A DNA stretch of 64,000 bases. It comes from Viscum album (Eukaryota; Streptophyta; Magnoliopsida; Santalales; Viscaceae). The stretch spans positions 1,262,687,424-1,262,751,423 of the forward strand of contig OY728147.1 of assembly GCA_963277665.1 (NCBI GenBank), written 5' to 3'. Numbering within the stretch: the stretch's first letter is position 1; each line of letters opens with the position of its first letter. The position numbers and the translations under genes are program-made. Below, in pieces: positions 1 to 10,264 of this stretch. A model generated the notes under the pieces. The model had not been told where the DNA came from, did no database searches, and saw nothing but the letters and a program-made list of their open reading frames with translations.

Positions 1-2834
1 CATATATTAGAATAATATAATGCATTTAAGACATTAATTCTCACCTATAATTTTAATTCAATATTTTATAAAAAAGTAAAGTGGAAGAAAAGTGAACTTT
101 TTATTTTAAGGAATCACTTTTGACTTTAGGTTTTGGAAAATGATTTACATGTTTTGAAATTATGTTAACTATATTTTAATGTGTAATTTATGAAATAAAA
201 TATACTATGGCAGAAATTTAATTTTTGGAATAGATTATGTCGTTATTACGTCATGAATGTTGTAATTTAAGACACACCAGTTATATGAAAAACTATATTT
301 TAACTATTCGCCTGGAAATTATAGTATTTCAGAAAATTAAAAAAAATAACCTTTGGATTATTTTGGAATGAGTATTTAAAATATTAGAGTAATTTTATAT
401 AAAAAATTCTATCATATATAATTTTAGTTCTTAATATAAAAATTATATTTTTTTACAAAATATAATAAAATACAGTCTACTAAAATATAGTTATATTTTC
501 ATTTAGTTTTTAAATCATAATATTTGTTTTTTGAAATTAAATTATTTATATTTAATTAATGTAATCATGATAAATATTATTTATAACATAATTTATTATT
601 TTGAGGTAAAATTACTATTCCAACGGTTATGTTACTATTCCTATGGTCTGGTTACTATTCCAACGGTCACATTACCTATTATTTCAATCAATAATTAATT
701 CCAATCAATGTTATATATTTCTATTTTCTATAATGTAACTTGGTTTACTGATATTTTTATCTTGTCTATATTTTTTGAAGTTGGGGTGATGATTCTAGCA
801 GTTTGGGGAGATCCATATTTTTCCATTTTAGATGTTTTTTTTATATTTTTTGTGCACTTGAAATATTTGGATTTTTAACTAGTTCTTAAAAGATAGATTT
901 TTCCCAAAAAAGTGAGCTGAAAGAACTTGTGGAATAAATTTTAATACTAAAAAGAGATATCAGGAAATTAGAAAAGGTAAATCATTCTAAAAACAATCTA
1001 CAATTTTTTTAAATAAAATATCTACTTCAAAAATGTGAATTATAATATGAATATGTTTTTTGATGAAATAAAGAACCTCAACATAAATATTTATTAAAGG
1101 TTTTTTATAATAGAGGAGGAGTTAATACTGTCTCAAAAAACACTTTTTAAATTTTAGAAATGAGTTATAATCTTCAAAAATGTAGTTAAAAAATATTGTG
1201 TATGTTCTTGGTAGATTAAACCTAACAATTATCAATAAAAGTTTACCTCAAAGTTGTATAAGAATAATTAATATGATTTAAATAAAAATAAAGCGAAAAA
1301 ACTCTGTTTATAGCTAAAAGAGACAAAGTTGAAAAACTGAATGTTTCCATAGTTAAAATTTGTAAACCAAAAGTTTCCACTATAGGATAATTAATTATTT
1401 TTGCGAAGAAATCTATGTTAAAGAAGGAAAATTAATGAAAAAAAAACATTGGTGTGTAATGAAATATCAATGTGGAAGGTAAGAATATTGATGAAAAATA
1501 AAAACACATCTTGGAGAAGTATGCATGGTATATAGGGATATATAGTTTATATGTTTACTACTAAATATTTTGTGGATTTTGGTATTCCCCATATATGTGT
1601 TGGTTTAACCATTAAGAATATAGAGAATCTGATGAATTGGGAGTTAATATTTGAGGGGGAGTCAGCCCACTCAAAAGATACATTATATGTAAGTTAGTAT
1701 GATGTATGAAGATAGATTCCAACCATTGGTAACTATTTTTGAATGATGTGATGAACTAGGATATATTTCAAAATTTAATCTTGTTATCATATTTGAAAAA
1801 ATAATTATATAAAAATTATCAAAATTTGTGTGAGAAGAAAAAATTCATAGTTTTTGAAATTGATCTTAAAGTTTCAAAAAGATAATGAAATTTTATTTTA
1901 TATAGTGGGTATTCTACACAAATTAAAATATATTTGATTGTTTTTATAAATGTGAAAGTTTTTGAAGAGGTTATAGTGACTTTTGGAAATGATGAGTCAC
2001 TCAAAATCAAACATGTTGGATCACTATCATTGGGACAGAAAAGATAAAATCTAAATGACCTCTATTTTTTGAATGGAGAAAACATATTTTATTTAATTTT
2101 TTAAAACATTGTGATGAATTTAAAAATGATTTTATCAGAAAATATGGTTTTTGAATTGTATAAAGATGGGATTGTTTTTATGAGAGGCCAAAGAATAAAT
2201 TGAAACCTATTTTAGGTTTCTAACTCAAATATTTTAGGCTATTTTAGTATGATTGATGAAAATATGTTATGTTATAAATATCTAGGTAATTTTCCTCAAA
2301 GGAATATATAAGATAATTTATATAGAGAAAATATTCATGGTATTCTTGATATGAAAAGTAGAAGAGATTGGTGTTACTCCATTCTTTAGAAAAGGAATAT
2401 TACAATCTTCGAACATAAGAATGTAAATATAAATTCAACATATAACATAGAGCTGATACATTATAATATTTATGAGCACATAATTTAACTAAAAAAAATA
2501 GATATAAGTAATTTAAATATTTCATTGATGAATTTACTAAAATTATATCTATTATTTTTATAAAACATTTATCAGAGGCCCTCAATATGTTTAAGAGTTT
2601 CAGGAGAAGTGTAAAAAAGTGTTGATTTGTTAGTAAAATTATGACTAAAAATGGAGGAATATATAAAATTGGTAAGTTTAGAGACTATATTTAATGGAAT
2701 GGAACGCATTATGCATTTTGGTAATTTTACTCACTCTAAAAAAAATGTCTAAAACAAAACATATGAGTTTGAGGAATATTTAATTATCTTTTGTTGATAA
2801 AACAAGATACTTCTCATTACTTTTGGAAGAAATC
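1..2834. other. AT-rich DNA with no recognisable gene, left flank of element 1
   Basis: This stretch is strongly AT-rich with frequent stops in all frames. I found no convincing transposon or host-gene motif apart from the 20-bp tandem repeat at 612-671. It is the left part of the locus into which element 1 inserted: the bases at 2830-2834 are its target-site duplicate. The two short open frames on the minus strand (1819-2010, 2400-2585) have low-complexity AT-driven composition and no recognisable domain. It may be an older decayed retroelement, but I cannot name it. Confidence 0.5.
612..671. repeat. Three-unit 20-bp tandem repeat
   Basis: Three adjacent 20-base units each begin TTACTATTCC; the first and third continue AACGGT and the second TATGGT. 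Read on the minus strand the core is GGAATAGTAA. The same core occurs in ~20-bp spacing inside both LTRs of element 1 (about 3053-3145 and 10484-10560). The short array may therefore be a fragment of a related LTR in inverse orientation. The repeat is seen directly; the origin is inferred. Confidence 0.7.
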
Positions 2835-5616
2835 TATAACGGCCCAAAATTTTATCAATGGAATTAGCTTCTTATAATTATTCCATATAATATAATTACA
2901 TTAGGAAGCACAATTAAATATAATGATACTAAAAACTATGTGACCTTTAATCAAAAAATTTCCACCTATATGATTTGAATTTCTAAAATCTGACATACAA
3001 GGTTGCAATTAGTAAGATGTTTGGAGTCCGATAGAAAAAACGTAATTTTTAGCGAATAGTAACCCACCTTATAAATAGTAACATACCTTCATGAATAGTA
3101 ATATAGACCTTATTAATATAAAATTGTACAAAATAATAGTAACCTTACCCATGAATGATTAAATAAAATCTAGGCATCTTATAAGTGACAATTTGACCAT
3201 AATAAAAGTTTTGGCATTTTTTAATCCATAAATAAATAATTATAATTAATTAAATATAAATAATATTTTTTAAATTTTTTTTCATAAATTTAAAATTCTT
3301 TTTCTTCTAGTTTTAAGATAATTTGATAATACCTAATGTAATTTTTGAAAGAATTATAAAATCAGTGTTAATTTTAAAAACTGTATTTTTTAAGTAAATT
3401 TTGGTTTTAATTAAATATTAAATTAATAATCTTTAGGAAATTATTTTTTTAAAAACGGAATTATTTTTTGGATTCAAAATTTCTAGAAATGGTAAGGGTG
3501 AATTTTTGGGATTTTACTAAAATACATGAATTTTTGATGAATAATGAAATATGAAAATTTACCAAATAAGGTAAGTTCATGAATTATAGAGTCATCAGTG
3601 ATTTCTAATGGTGTAATCACATACGGTATGGATTAAAATGATAAAATTTCTAGGATTATTCATGGAATACTCACTATTACTGTTCTGGTGGAGAAAAAAT
3701 AAATTAATGAATATTATATTGGGAAAACCCCTCTCCCCTCCACTATAAATAACACCCTTCACACCCTCATTTCGTCATACCTCTCTAGCTTCAAGACTTT
3801 TCTATAATATGCACAAAACTCTTCCCTAGACCCACCCCCATTTCTAAGATCTTTTGGTCTCATCAAAAGGAAAATCCTAGGATCCTTAAGGAGGATCTCA
3901 AGAGGAGGATTCAAGAGGTATTTCTTCTCTCTCTCTCTCTCTCTTTTCCTTTAATTTCCTTTCTATTTCATGTTTTTTTTCTAATTATCTCTCCACCTAT
4001 CCTCTTCCAAATATTATGATAACAATATTATCATACATATAATTTAATTTTGTGATACTGATGGGATATTATATCAACCAAACCCCTTATCCTCTTCTTT
4101 CTATTTTTGAAAGGAAAATGTTGTTCATGAGGTGTTAATTGATCACCTTCAAGAATGACATGCTTTCATTTTCCTAACACCTTTTGATATAGTAATGGAT
4201 CCATTTTTATGGTTGAAACAAATTATTTTATATGTATTGTATTTAATTTTTTGTAACTAAATTATGTAAATATTACTAAATGATGAAACAAAACATGTTA
4301 GTTGTGATCCAAAAACCACCCAAATTAACCTAATATGATCATCATTAAATTATTATCTAATGATTCATTCTCGTGGTATAAAAAAATTATTTATAACTCC
4401 ATTTAAAGTTCTGTAACATCTTAAATATCATATAATTACAATTCTCTATGTTTATACACTTTTTAGATGAACTTCCATTGATGAATACAAGTGAACCGTT
4501 GAAGAAAACTATAAAAATGAACACCCCCAAATAATAAATTTAAACTCCATAACTTATAAAAAGTTCCATAAAAAACATAATGAAACCAAAATGAACCATA
4601 TTACAGTAAAAAAGGTTTTTTAATTGTTAATTAGTTAACTTCATGTGGTTTTATAGGACATTATACTGAAGAAAGCATTCAGATAAAAGGTAGGGGAAAT
4701 TCTCGAACCCAAATTTCCTTCTTCGGTTTCTCCCTCTTTCACTCCATTTTTGGTATGGTGTCTCCTTAAAAATAAATTTTCATCATTATATTACCTTTTA
4801 TGGTATATAAATGTCTGCAAATAGATTTTATTTAAAACAAATGTTTTCTAGAATAACTCTTCTTTCAAAACCCCAATTTTACTTCTCACTCAGGATTGAT
4901 GTTTCTTGTAGCAAGCATGATATTCCCACTTTCTTTTAGGAACCCAAAGATTATGAATGTGTTCTTATGAGATGAAAACAAATATTTTAAATGGATTATT
5001 TATGTTTATTTTTTATATATTTTCTATGTGTCATGCATGATAATGATAATGTTATGATGTGATGGGTGCACCCAACATTATATAGTGCAAAATGAATGTT
5101 AAAATGTGACGAGTGTGCTTGGAATTATATAGTGCCCCAATGAATTGGTTATAGTGGAAAATATCATGAGTAAAATTGAAATGATGCATGAACATGATAC
5201 TGGAATTGTTCACAACTATGTGCGGTATATGACCACTAATTCATGATGTTTCATTTTTATGCATTGCCACATTTCGATCCGTTTATTAATGTTTCCTCTC
5301 TTGATTTTGATGATGATGTTATGATTCTGATCACAAGATGATATATTTTATTTTCTATCCTCTTACTGTGATTTTATCTCACACCATTTTTATGTACATC
5401 CTCAGGTGATTATGTGTACTAAGGAGTTTTGAAGGGAAAATAAGAATCTAGAGAAGAATGAATTAAATGAATGTTTATGTTTGATGTTGTAAATGTTATG
5501 TTTGGTCCTAGTTTTTTCAAGACCCTAAAACTCTGGATCCTCATGATGTAATAATATTATGTTGTTTACCTTTATAATGATGTAATATTAATTTAAGAAA
5601 ATTGAGGGTTTCCATA
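2835..5616 (+). repeat. 5' LTR of element 1
   Basis: Matches 10265-13048 along its length, beginning TATAACGGCCCAAAATTTTA against TGTAACGACCCAAAGTTTTA. It contains GAATAGTAA-type short repeats near the start, a TATA box, a CT microsatellite (about 3924-3952), and ends just before the primer site. The end point was set by aligning with the 3' LTR and requiring a shared target duplication. Confidence 0.9.
3744..3750 (+). promoter_or_regulatory. LTR TATA box, element 1 5' LTR
   Basis: TATAAAT follows a C-rich CCCTCTCCCCTCC stretch and precedes a CT-rich leader with a (CT)n run, the usual arrangement of a plant LTR promoter and R/U5 leader. The equivalent site in the other LTR is TATAAA at 11165-11170. 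Confidence 0.6.
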
Positions 5617-5618
5617 GT

Positions 5619-5630
5619 TGGTATCAGAGG
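5619..5630 (+). other. Primer binding site (initiator tRNA-Met type)
   Basis: TGGTATCAGAGG lies 2 bases after the 5' LTR end. Plant Ty3/gypsy elements typically prime minus-strand DNA synthesis from the 3' end of initiator tRNA-Met with the site TGGTATCAGAGC. Only the last base here differs. Confidence 0.9.
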
Positions 5631-5827
5631 TAATGTTTAGTTAATTTGGGAATTAGGATTAGTGAACCCTAGATAAAACCAATAGTATTAGACTATGTAC
5701 AAGTATGCACACAAGAAGCTTTACATCAGGATTCCATAATTTATTATTTTAGTGTAAATTGAAAAAATGAATAAGTTATTCACGACCTGTTGACTTATGT
5801 TTTGTTCTAACTTTTCTATTTTAGAAA

Positions 5828-6848
5828 ATGGTGGGGACCAGGAGAAACCAGGCCATGAACTCATGTGAGGCCAATGCAATGATTGACCGAATGACATCCC
5901 TAATGATTTGGGAGGTGGAGTTAAAAACTTTATATAAATTCTTACCTAACTCTCTCAGATTAAGAACAATATCCATAATAATTGTAAACTTCCTCCTTCA
6001 GCAAAGAGGGAGAAACTAGATATCGAGTGTTTTATGTGGAAACAACCACCGACGTTTAGTGGAACTTCCGACTCACGAGTTATGTAACAATGGGTCAACT
6101 CAATGGAGAAGATCTTTTTTGTTCTACATTGTTCTGAGATGAATAAGGTGACACCAAAAATTTATCATCTAGATGGATAGGCTGATCAATAGTGGTATTT
6201 TATTAAGAACACCGAGCCAAGAGACAAAATTGATGTGATGAAATGGGAAAACATTAAGATCTTGTTTCATAACATGTATTTCCCACGAACTCTTCATACA
6301 ACGATGGATAGAGAATTAATAGAGATTATGAAAAAGGTGGTAGGATTTTTCATGACCAACTAAGTGAATTTCACAAAGATTTCGAGGCACAATTTGGGAT
6401 TTGTTGTCAACATTGATAGAAAAATCAATATATTATTTATTGGATTAAAACCAAACCTTCGAAAGGCTCCTGTAATTCGAGACTTTAGAAGTTATGAATA
6501 AGTTGTTCAATGTGCTCTCAATATGGAAATAGAGTTTTCATAATGGTCTCATGGCTATCATGATAAGAAAAAAAGATGGTGTTTCAAGCTAGAGGATCTA
6601 ATGATGAAGGTGGGAATAAAACTCAATGAACCACATGTCAAAAATGTGGGAAGTTGCATCACGAGAAATGCCTCAAAGTGATAGATAAATGCTTCCAGTG
6701 TGGTAAAAAAGGACACCATGCTCTAGTGTGTCAAAAATACATGAGAAGGAATTTTAATGTTGTGGAAGAAAGGAGAGAAGCACTCACGGTTCAATGTTAT
6801 AACTATAGGGATCAAGGGCACTATGCAAGCCAGTGCACTAAATCTTGA
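5828..6848 (+). pseudogene. gag: Gag pseudogene with CCHC zinc knuckles (element 1)
   Basis: Gag forms the virus-like particle and packages the RNA. The likely start is the ATG at 5828 (MVGTRRNQ), about 200 bases after the primer site. The first open stretch ends at a stop near 6019, and the rest lies in other frames. The C-terminal part (about 6630-6848) is recognisable: a Cys/His-rich stretch (CQKCGKLHHEKC), then CFQCGKKGHHALVC, a clean CX2CX4HX4C knuckle, then CYNYRDQGHYASQC, where the second Cys has become Tyr. The frame change between 6019 and 6654 and several stops mean that no full protein is possible. Confidence 0.85.
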
Positions 6849-6980
6849 GTCCTCGAGTGTAATCAGCGTCAACAGCCACCAAAGTCAAAAGAACTAGGGA
6901 AGGATTATTCCATCACTACTGCAGAAGAGGAGAAAGATAACGAAGTTATACAAGGTACACATACTATTCACTAAAGAATG

Positions 6981-7310
6981 TAAAAAGTCTTATTTGATTC
7001 TGTTTATAGACATTCCATTATATCATGCATGTTTTCTATAAATTTAGAATCCAATTCCCAAAAACTTGAAGTTGAGATATCCATAAAAACACCAATGGGT
7101 GCAATCATTAAAACCCAAGTGTTTGAATCTCCTCCTATTGGAATATGTGGGAAGATTATTCTAGCGAATCTCGTAATAATTTCCTTGGATTAATTTGACT
7201 CTATAATGGGAATGGATTGGATCTCATTATATAGAGCACATGTAAAATTTTAAGAAAAGGAAATATCTTTTGATATTCCGAACCATACCATGATCCTCTA
7301 CAAATGCAAG
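6981..7310 (+). pseudogene. Retroviral-type aspartic protease relic (element 1)
   Basis: The protease would cut the Gag-Pol polyprotein. The frame at 6987 reads VLFDSVYRHSIIS, matching the gypsy active-site region, but the catalytic D-S/T-G triad is D-S-V here (6996-7004). Downstream, IMGMDWISLYRA (about 7203-7240) matches the family's conserved second half. Stops interrupt the frame (for example just before the MGMDW segment). The lost Gly and the stops make it inactive. Confidence 0.8.
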
Positions 7311-7409
7311 GAAAGTCATGAATCTCCTTTGAATAATCCTTCAATGGTGTGGGTGTTGATACCCTATGAAGAAGCATACCACTCCCAAATGGTTGAGTCA
7401 ATGGAATGT

Positions 7410-8190
7410 GACAACCTTTGGGAAATGACCATTGTGAGGGAATATGGTGACATATTTATTAAAGAGTTACCTGAACTTCCCCCAAACCGTGAGGTAAATT
7501 TCTCCTTAAAAATCATACCCAAATCTACTCCAATATCAAAGTGTCCCTAGAGGATGGCTCCTAATGAACTAGAAGAGTTAAAGAAGTATCTATAGGATTA
7601 TTTTGACAATGGGTTCATATGGCCTAGTGCATCACCTTGGGGTGATATAGTGATCTTTGTGAAGAAGTTTGGAACATTGTAGCTATGTATCGATTATCGA
7701 GAACTCAACAACATCACCATAAAAAATAAGTTTCCTCTTCCAAGGATTTGAAAATTGTTCGATCAGTTAAGAGGAGCTCAATACTTCTCAAAGGTGGTTC
7801 TTCATTCTCAATATCATCAGCTAAAGGTGAAGAAGGAATATATTACAAATACTTTCTTCCATACAAGGTATGGGAACCATGTATTTCTAGTGATTCTATT
7901 TGGACTTAGTAATTCCCCTGAAATATTTATGGATTTTATGAATAGAGTCTTTAGACATTCTATCGATTTTTTTTGCAGTGTTTATTAATGATATTCTCAT
8001 ATACTCAAAGAGAAAGATGGAACATGAAGAATATATATGACTTCTGTTGGTGGCATAAGGAAAGGAGAAGTTGTATGCCAAGTTCAGAAAGTGTGATTTT
8101 TGGATGAATAAAGTCATGTTCTTGGAACATGTGATCAAATGTGAGGGTATTTTTGTGGACTCTTCATAAAAAAAATGCAATTGGGGAATT
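7410..8190 (+). pseudogene. Reverse transcriptase pseudogene (element 1)
   Basis: RT copies element RNA into DNA. Ordered blocks are visible: REYGDIFIKELPELPPNR at the N-side (from 7437), LCIDYRELNNITIKNKFPLP (about 7683-7742), FDQLRGAQYFSKV (7758 on), FGLSNSPEIFMDFMNRVF (about 7899-7953) and FINDILIYS (from 7981). The catalytic aspartates are damaged: the motif A block reads SKVVLHSQYHQ, where the family has Asp after Lys-Ile/Val, and the YxDD-equivalent reads FIND, where the family has F-x-D-D. A frameshift in a T-run precedes the FIND block, and stops occur near 7550, 7594 and 7681. Confidence 0.9.
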
Positions 8191-8275
8191 GCCTGGAACC
8201 TCTAGTTTCACAGAAATCCATAGTTTTCTTAGATTAGCTCGGTACTACCAAACTTTTGTGAGAATTTTCTCTTGA

Positions 8276-8968
8276 TTGTCAAGCTCACTAAATAAGTTAA
8301 CAAGGAAAGGGGTAAAGTATTTTTGGATGGAAGAATGTGAGGAAAGCATCAAGGATCTAAAGAGAAGGCTGGTCACTACACCAGTACTCACATTACTAAA
8401 AAGTGGAGAAATTTTTGTGATATACAGTGATGCTTCAAAAAAAGGTTTGGGTTGTGTACTCTTGAAAAATGATAATGTGATAGCCTATGCCTCACGACAG
8501 TTGAAGATCCATTAGCAGAACTACCAGACACAAGATCTAGAGCTAGATTCTATGATTTTTTTCCTTGAAAATATAGAGAACTACATTTATGGTGAGAAGT
8601 GTGACATATACACTAAACACAAGAGATTAAAGTATATATTCAAACAAAATGAGATCGAAAAGCATTAATGGAGATGGTTAGAGCTAATCAAGGATTATGA
8701 TTACTCTATTCACTATTATCCTGGAAAGCCGAACAGAGTAGCTGATGCTCTAAGAAGAAAAGAACTTGCTACTCTATCCATGTTACAGATTGAGAAAGAC
8801 ACTATACTCTTGGAGATGCAAAAGATGGAATTGGAAATCATAAGGGTAGGGGGTACATCCTACCTTGTACAAATTATTGTGCAACCATATATACAAAAGT
8901 ATATTAAGGAGGCACAAAGTGATGATCTGGAGTTACAAAAGAAGGTGAATGTAGTAAAGGAAGGGTAG
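8276..8968 (+). pseudogene. RNase H domain and linker relic (element 1)
   Basis: Continues the pol region after RT. The open stretch 8276-8515 holds the connection block KGVKYFWMEECEESIKDLKR, then the RNase H motif VIYSDASKKGLGCVLL and AYASRQLK. After a stop (CAG to TAG type, near 8513) the same frame continues with LDSMIFFLENIENYIYG, KRLKYIFKQNEIEKH and a WRWLELIKDYDYSIHYYPGK block, ending NRVADALRRKEL, the usual end of gypsy RNase H. The first catalytic Asp (YSDAS) is retained. The segment 8780-8968 is the poorly conserved linker to integrase. Confidence 0.88.
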
Positions 8969-9059
8969 CTATAATAGTTCCATATCGACGATGATGGTGT
9001 GATTTGATTTGGAACACAACTTTGTCTGCCTTCATCACCCAAAATAAAAAAGGATCTAC

Positions 9060-10135
9060 TTGAAAATGTACATAGCTCAGCATTCCCTATCCATACTAGT
9101 AGCACCAAGATGTATCGAGATCTCTGATAACACTTCTGGTGGGACAACATAAAGAAGGAGATTTCAGAATATATATCACGGTTCTTGGTATATCAGAAAG
9201 TTAAACCAGATAACAAAAGTATAATGGGATGATGTATCCATTGCCTATACCCATGTGGAAATGGGAGAATATCACTATAGACATTGTCACAGGTCTCCCA
9301 AAGGTGTTGAAGGGAAATAATCTGATATGGGTTGTGGTTTACCAAATCACCAAGACTTCCCATTTTATTGATATTTAGGGAGAGATCTCACTTGAACAAC
9401 TTAAAAATATATATGTGAAGGAATATATGGGACTTAATGGTGTTCCAATCTCGATTTTATCTTATTATGATCCAAGGTTCACATCTAAATTTTGGAGGAT
9501 CCTTCAACATGCTTTGAGTATTGAATTAAATTACAGCACGACCTATCACCCCTAAACTGATGGACAATCTGAAAGGACTATTCAGATTCTCGAAGATATT
9601 CTAAGAGCCTACTCATTATAATTTGAAGGTGGATGGGATCAGCATATCCCATTGGTTGAGTTCTCATACAAAAAATAGCTTCCACTTGAGTATTCAGATG
9701 TCTCTATATGAAGCTTTTAATGGAATGTGATGTAGAACTCCAACCTGTTGGGATGAATTTAGAGAACGAAAACTACATTGACCTGATCTTGTGTAAGAGA
9801 TGACAGAGAAGGATCAAGTCATCCAGAAACATATCAAAGATGATCAAAGTCAGTAAAAGAGCTATGATGAAAACAGTCTAAGGGATATGGAGTTCAATAT
9901 TAGAGATATAGGATTACTTCGAATATCACCATGGAAGAAATTCATGCGGTTTGGAAATAAAGGGAAGCTAAACCCAAAGTCCATTGGCCCCTTGGAGATC
10001 CTTAGTAGGATAGGAGTTGTGGACTATCGACATGCACTTACACTGAATATAGATCATGTTCATGATGTGTTTCACTTATCACTCTTGAGTAAGTACATAC
10101 GATATCCTTCACATATAATGTACTCATAGGTGGTG
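9060..10135 (+). pseudogene. Integrase pseudogene with GPY/F-type C-terminus (element 1)
   Basis: Integrase inserts the cDNA into the host chromosome. Visible blocks in order: STKMYRDL (about 9101), a Trp-rich then ISEYISRFLVYQKVK stretch (HHCC zinc-binding region, with Cys decayed), ITIDIVTGLPK (first catalytic Asp, about 9270), YYDPRFTSKFW (second Asp region, about 9464), TDGQSERTIQILEDIL (catalytic Glu, about 9558), and the open frame 9887-10129 with KGKLNPKSIGPLEILSRIG and VHDVFHLSLLSKYIRYPSH, the GPY/F-like C-terminal module of plant chromoviruses. Multiple stops and frame changes lie between blocks. Confidence 0.88.
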
Positions 10136-10240
10136 AAATTTGAAGATGATCTCTCTTATGAGGATCATCGAGTGAAAGTTATGGACTGGAGAGATAAAGG
10201 AGAAGTACCCTCACCTGTTTGTGTAAAATGAAATTTCGAG
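10130..10240 (+). pseudogene. Chromodomain-like C-terminal tail with internal deletion (element 1)
   Basis: After the stop at 10127-10129 the frame reads VVKFEDDLSYEDHRVKVMDW, the usual lead-in to the chromovirus C-terminal chromodomain. It then jumps, in another frame, to EIKEKYPHLF (about 10193-10222), which normally follows the chromodomain core. The residues expected between (the IPLVKVLW...ATWE part, seen in element 2) are missing. I infer a short internal deletion. The chromodomain of this family targets integration to heterochromatin. Confidence 0.65.
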
Positions 10241-10253
10241 GGTGAAAATTCAT

Positions 10254-10264
10254 AAAGGGGAAAA
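10254..10264 (+). other. Polypurine tract of element 1
   Basis: AAAGGGGAAAA sits directly against the TGTAAC start of the 3' LTR. This is the position and composition of the primer for plus-strand DNA synthesis in LTR retrotransposons. Confidence 0.85.
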
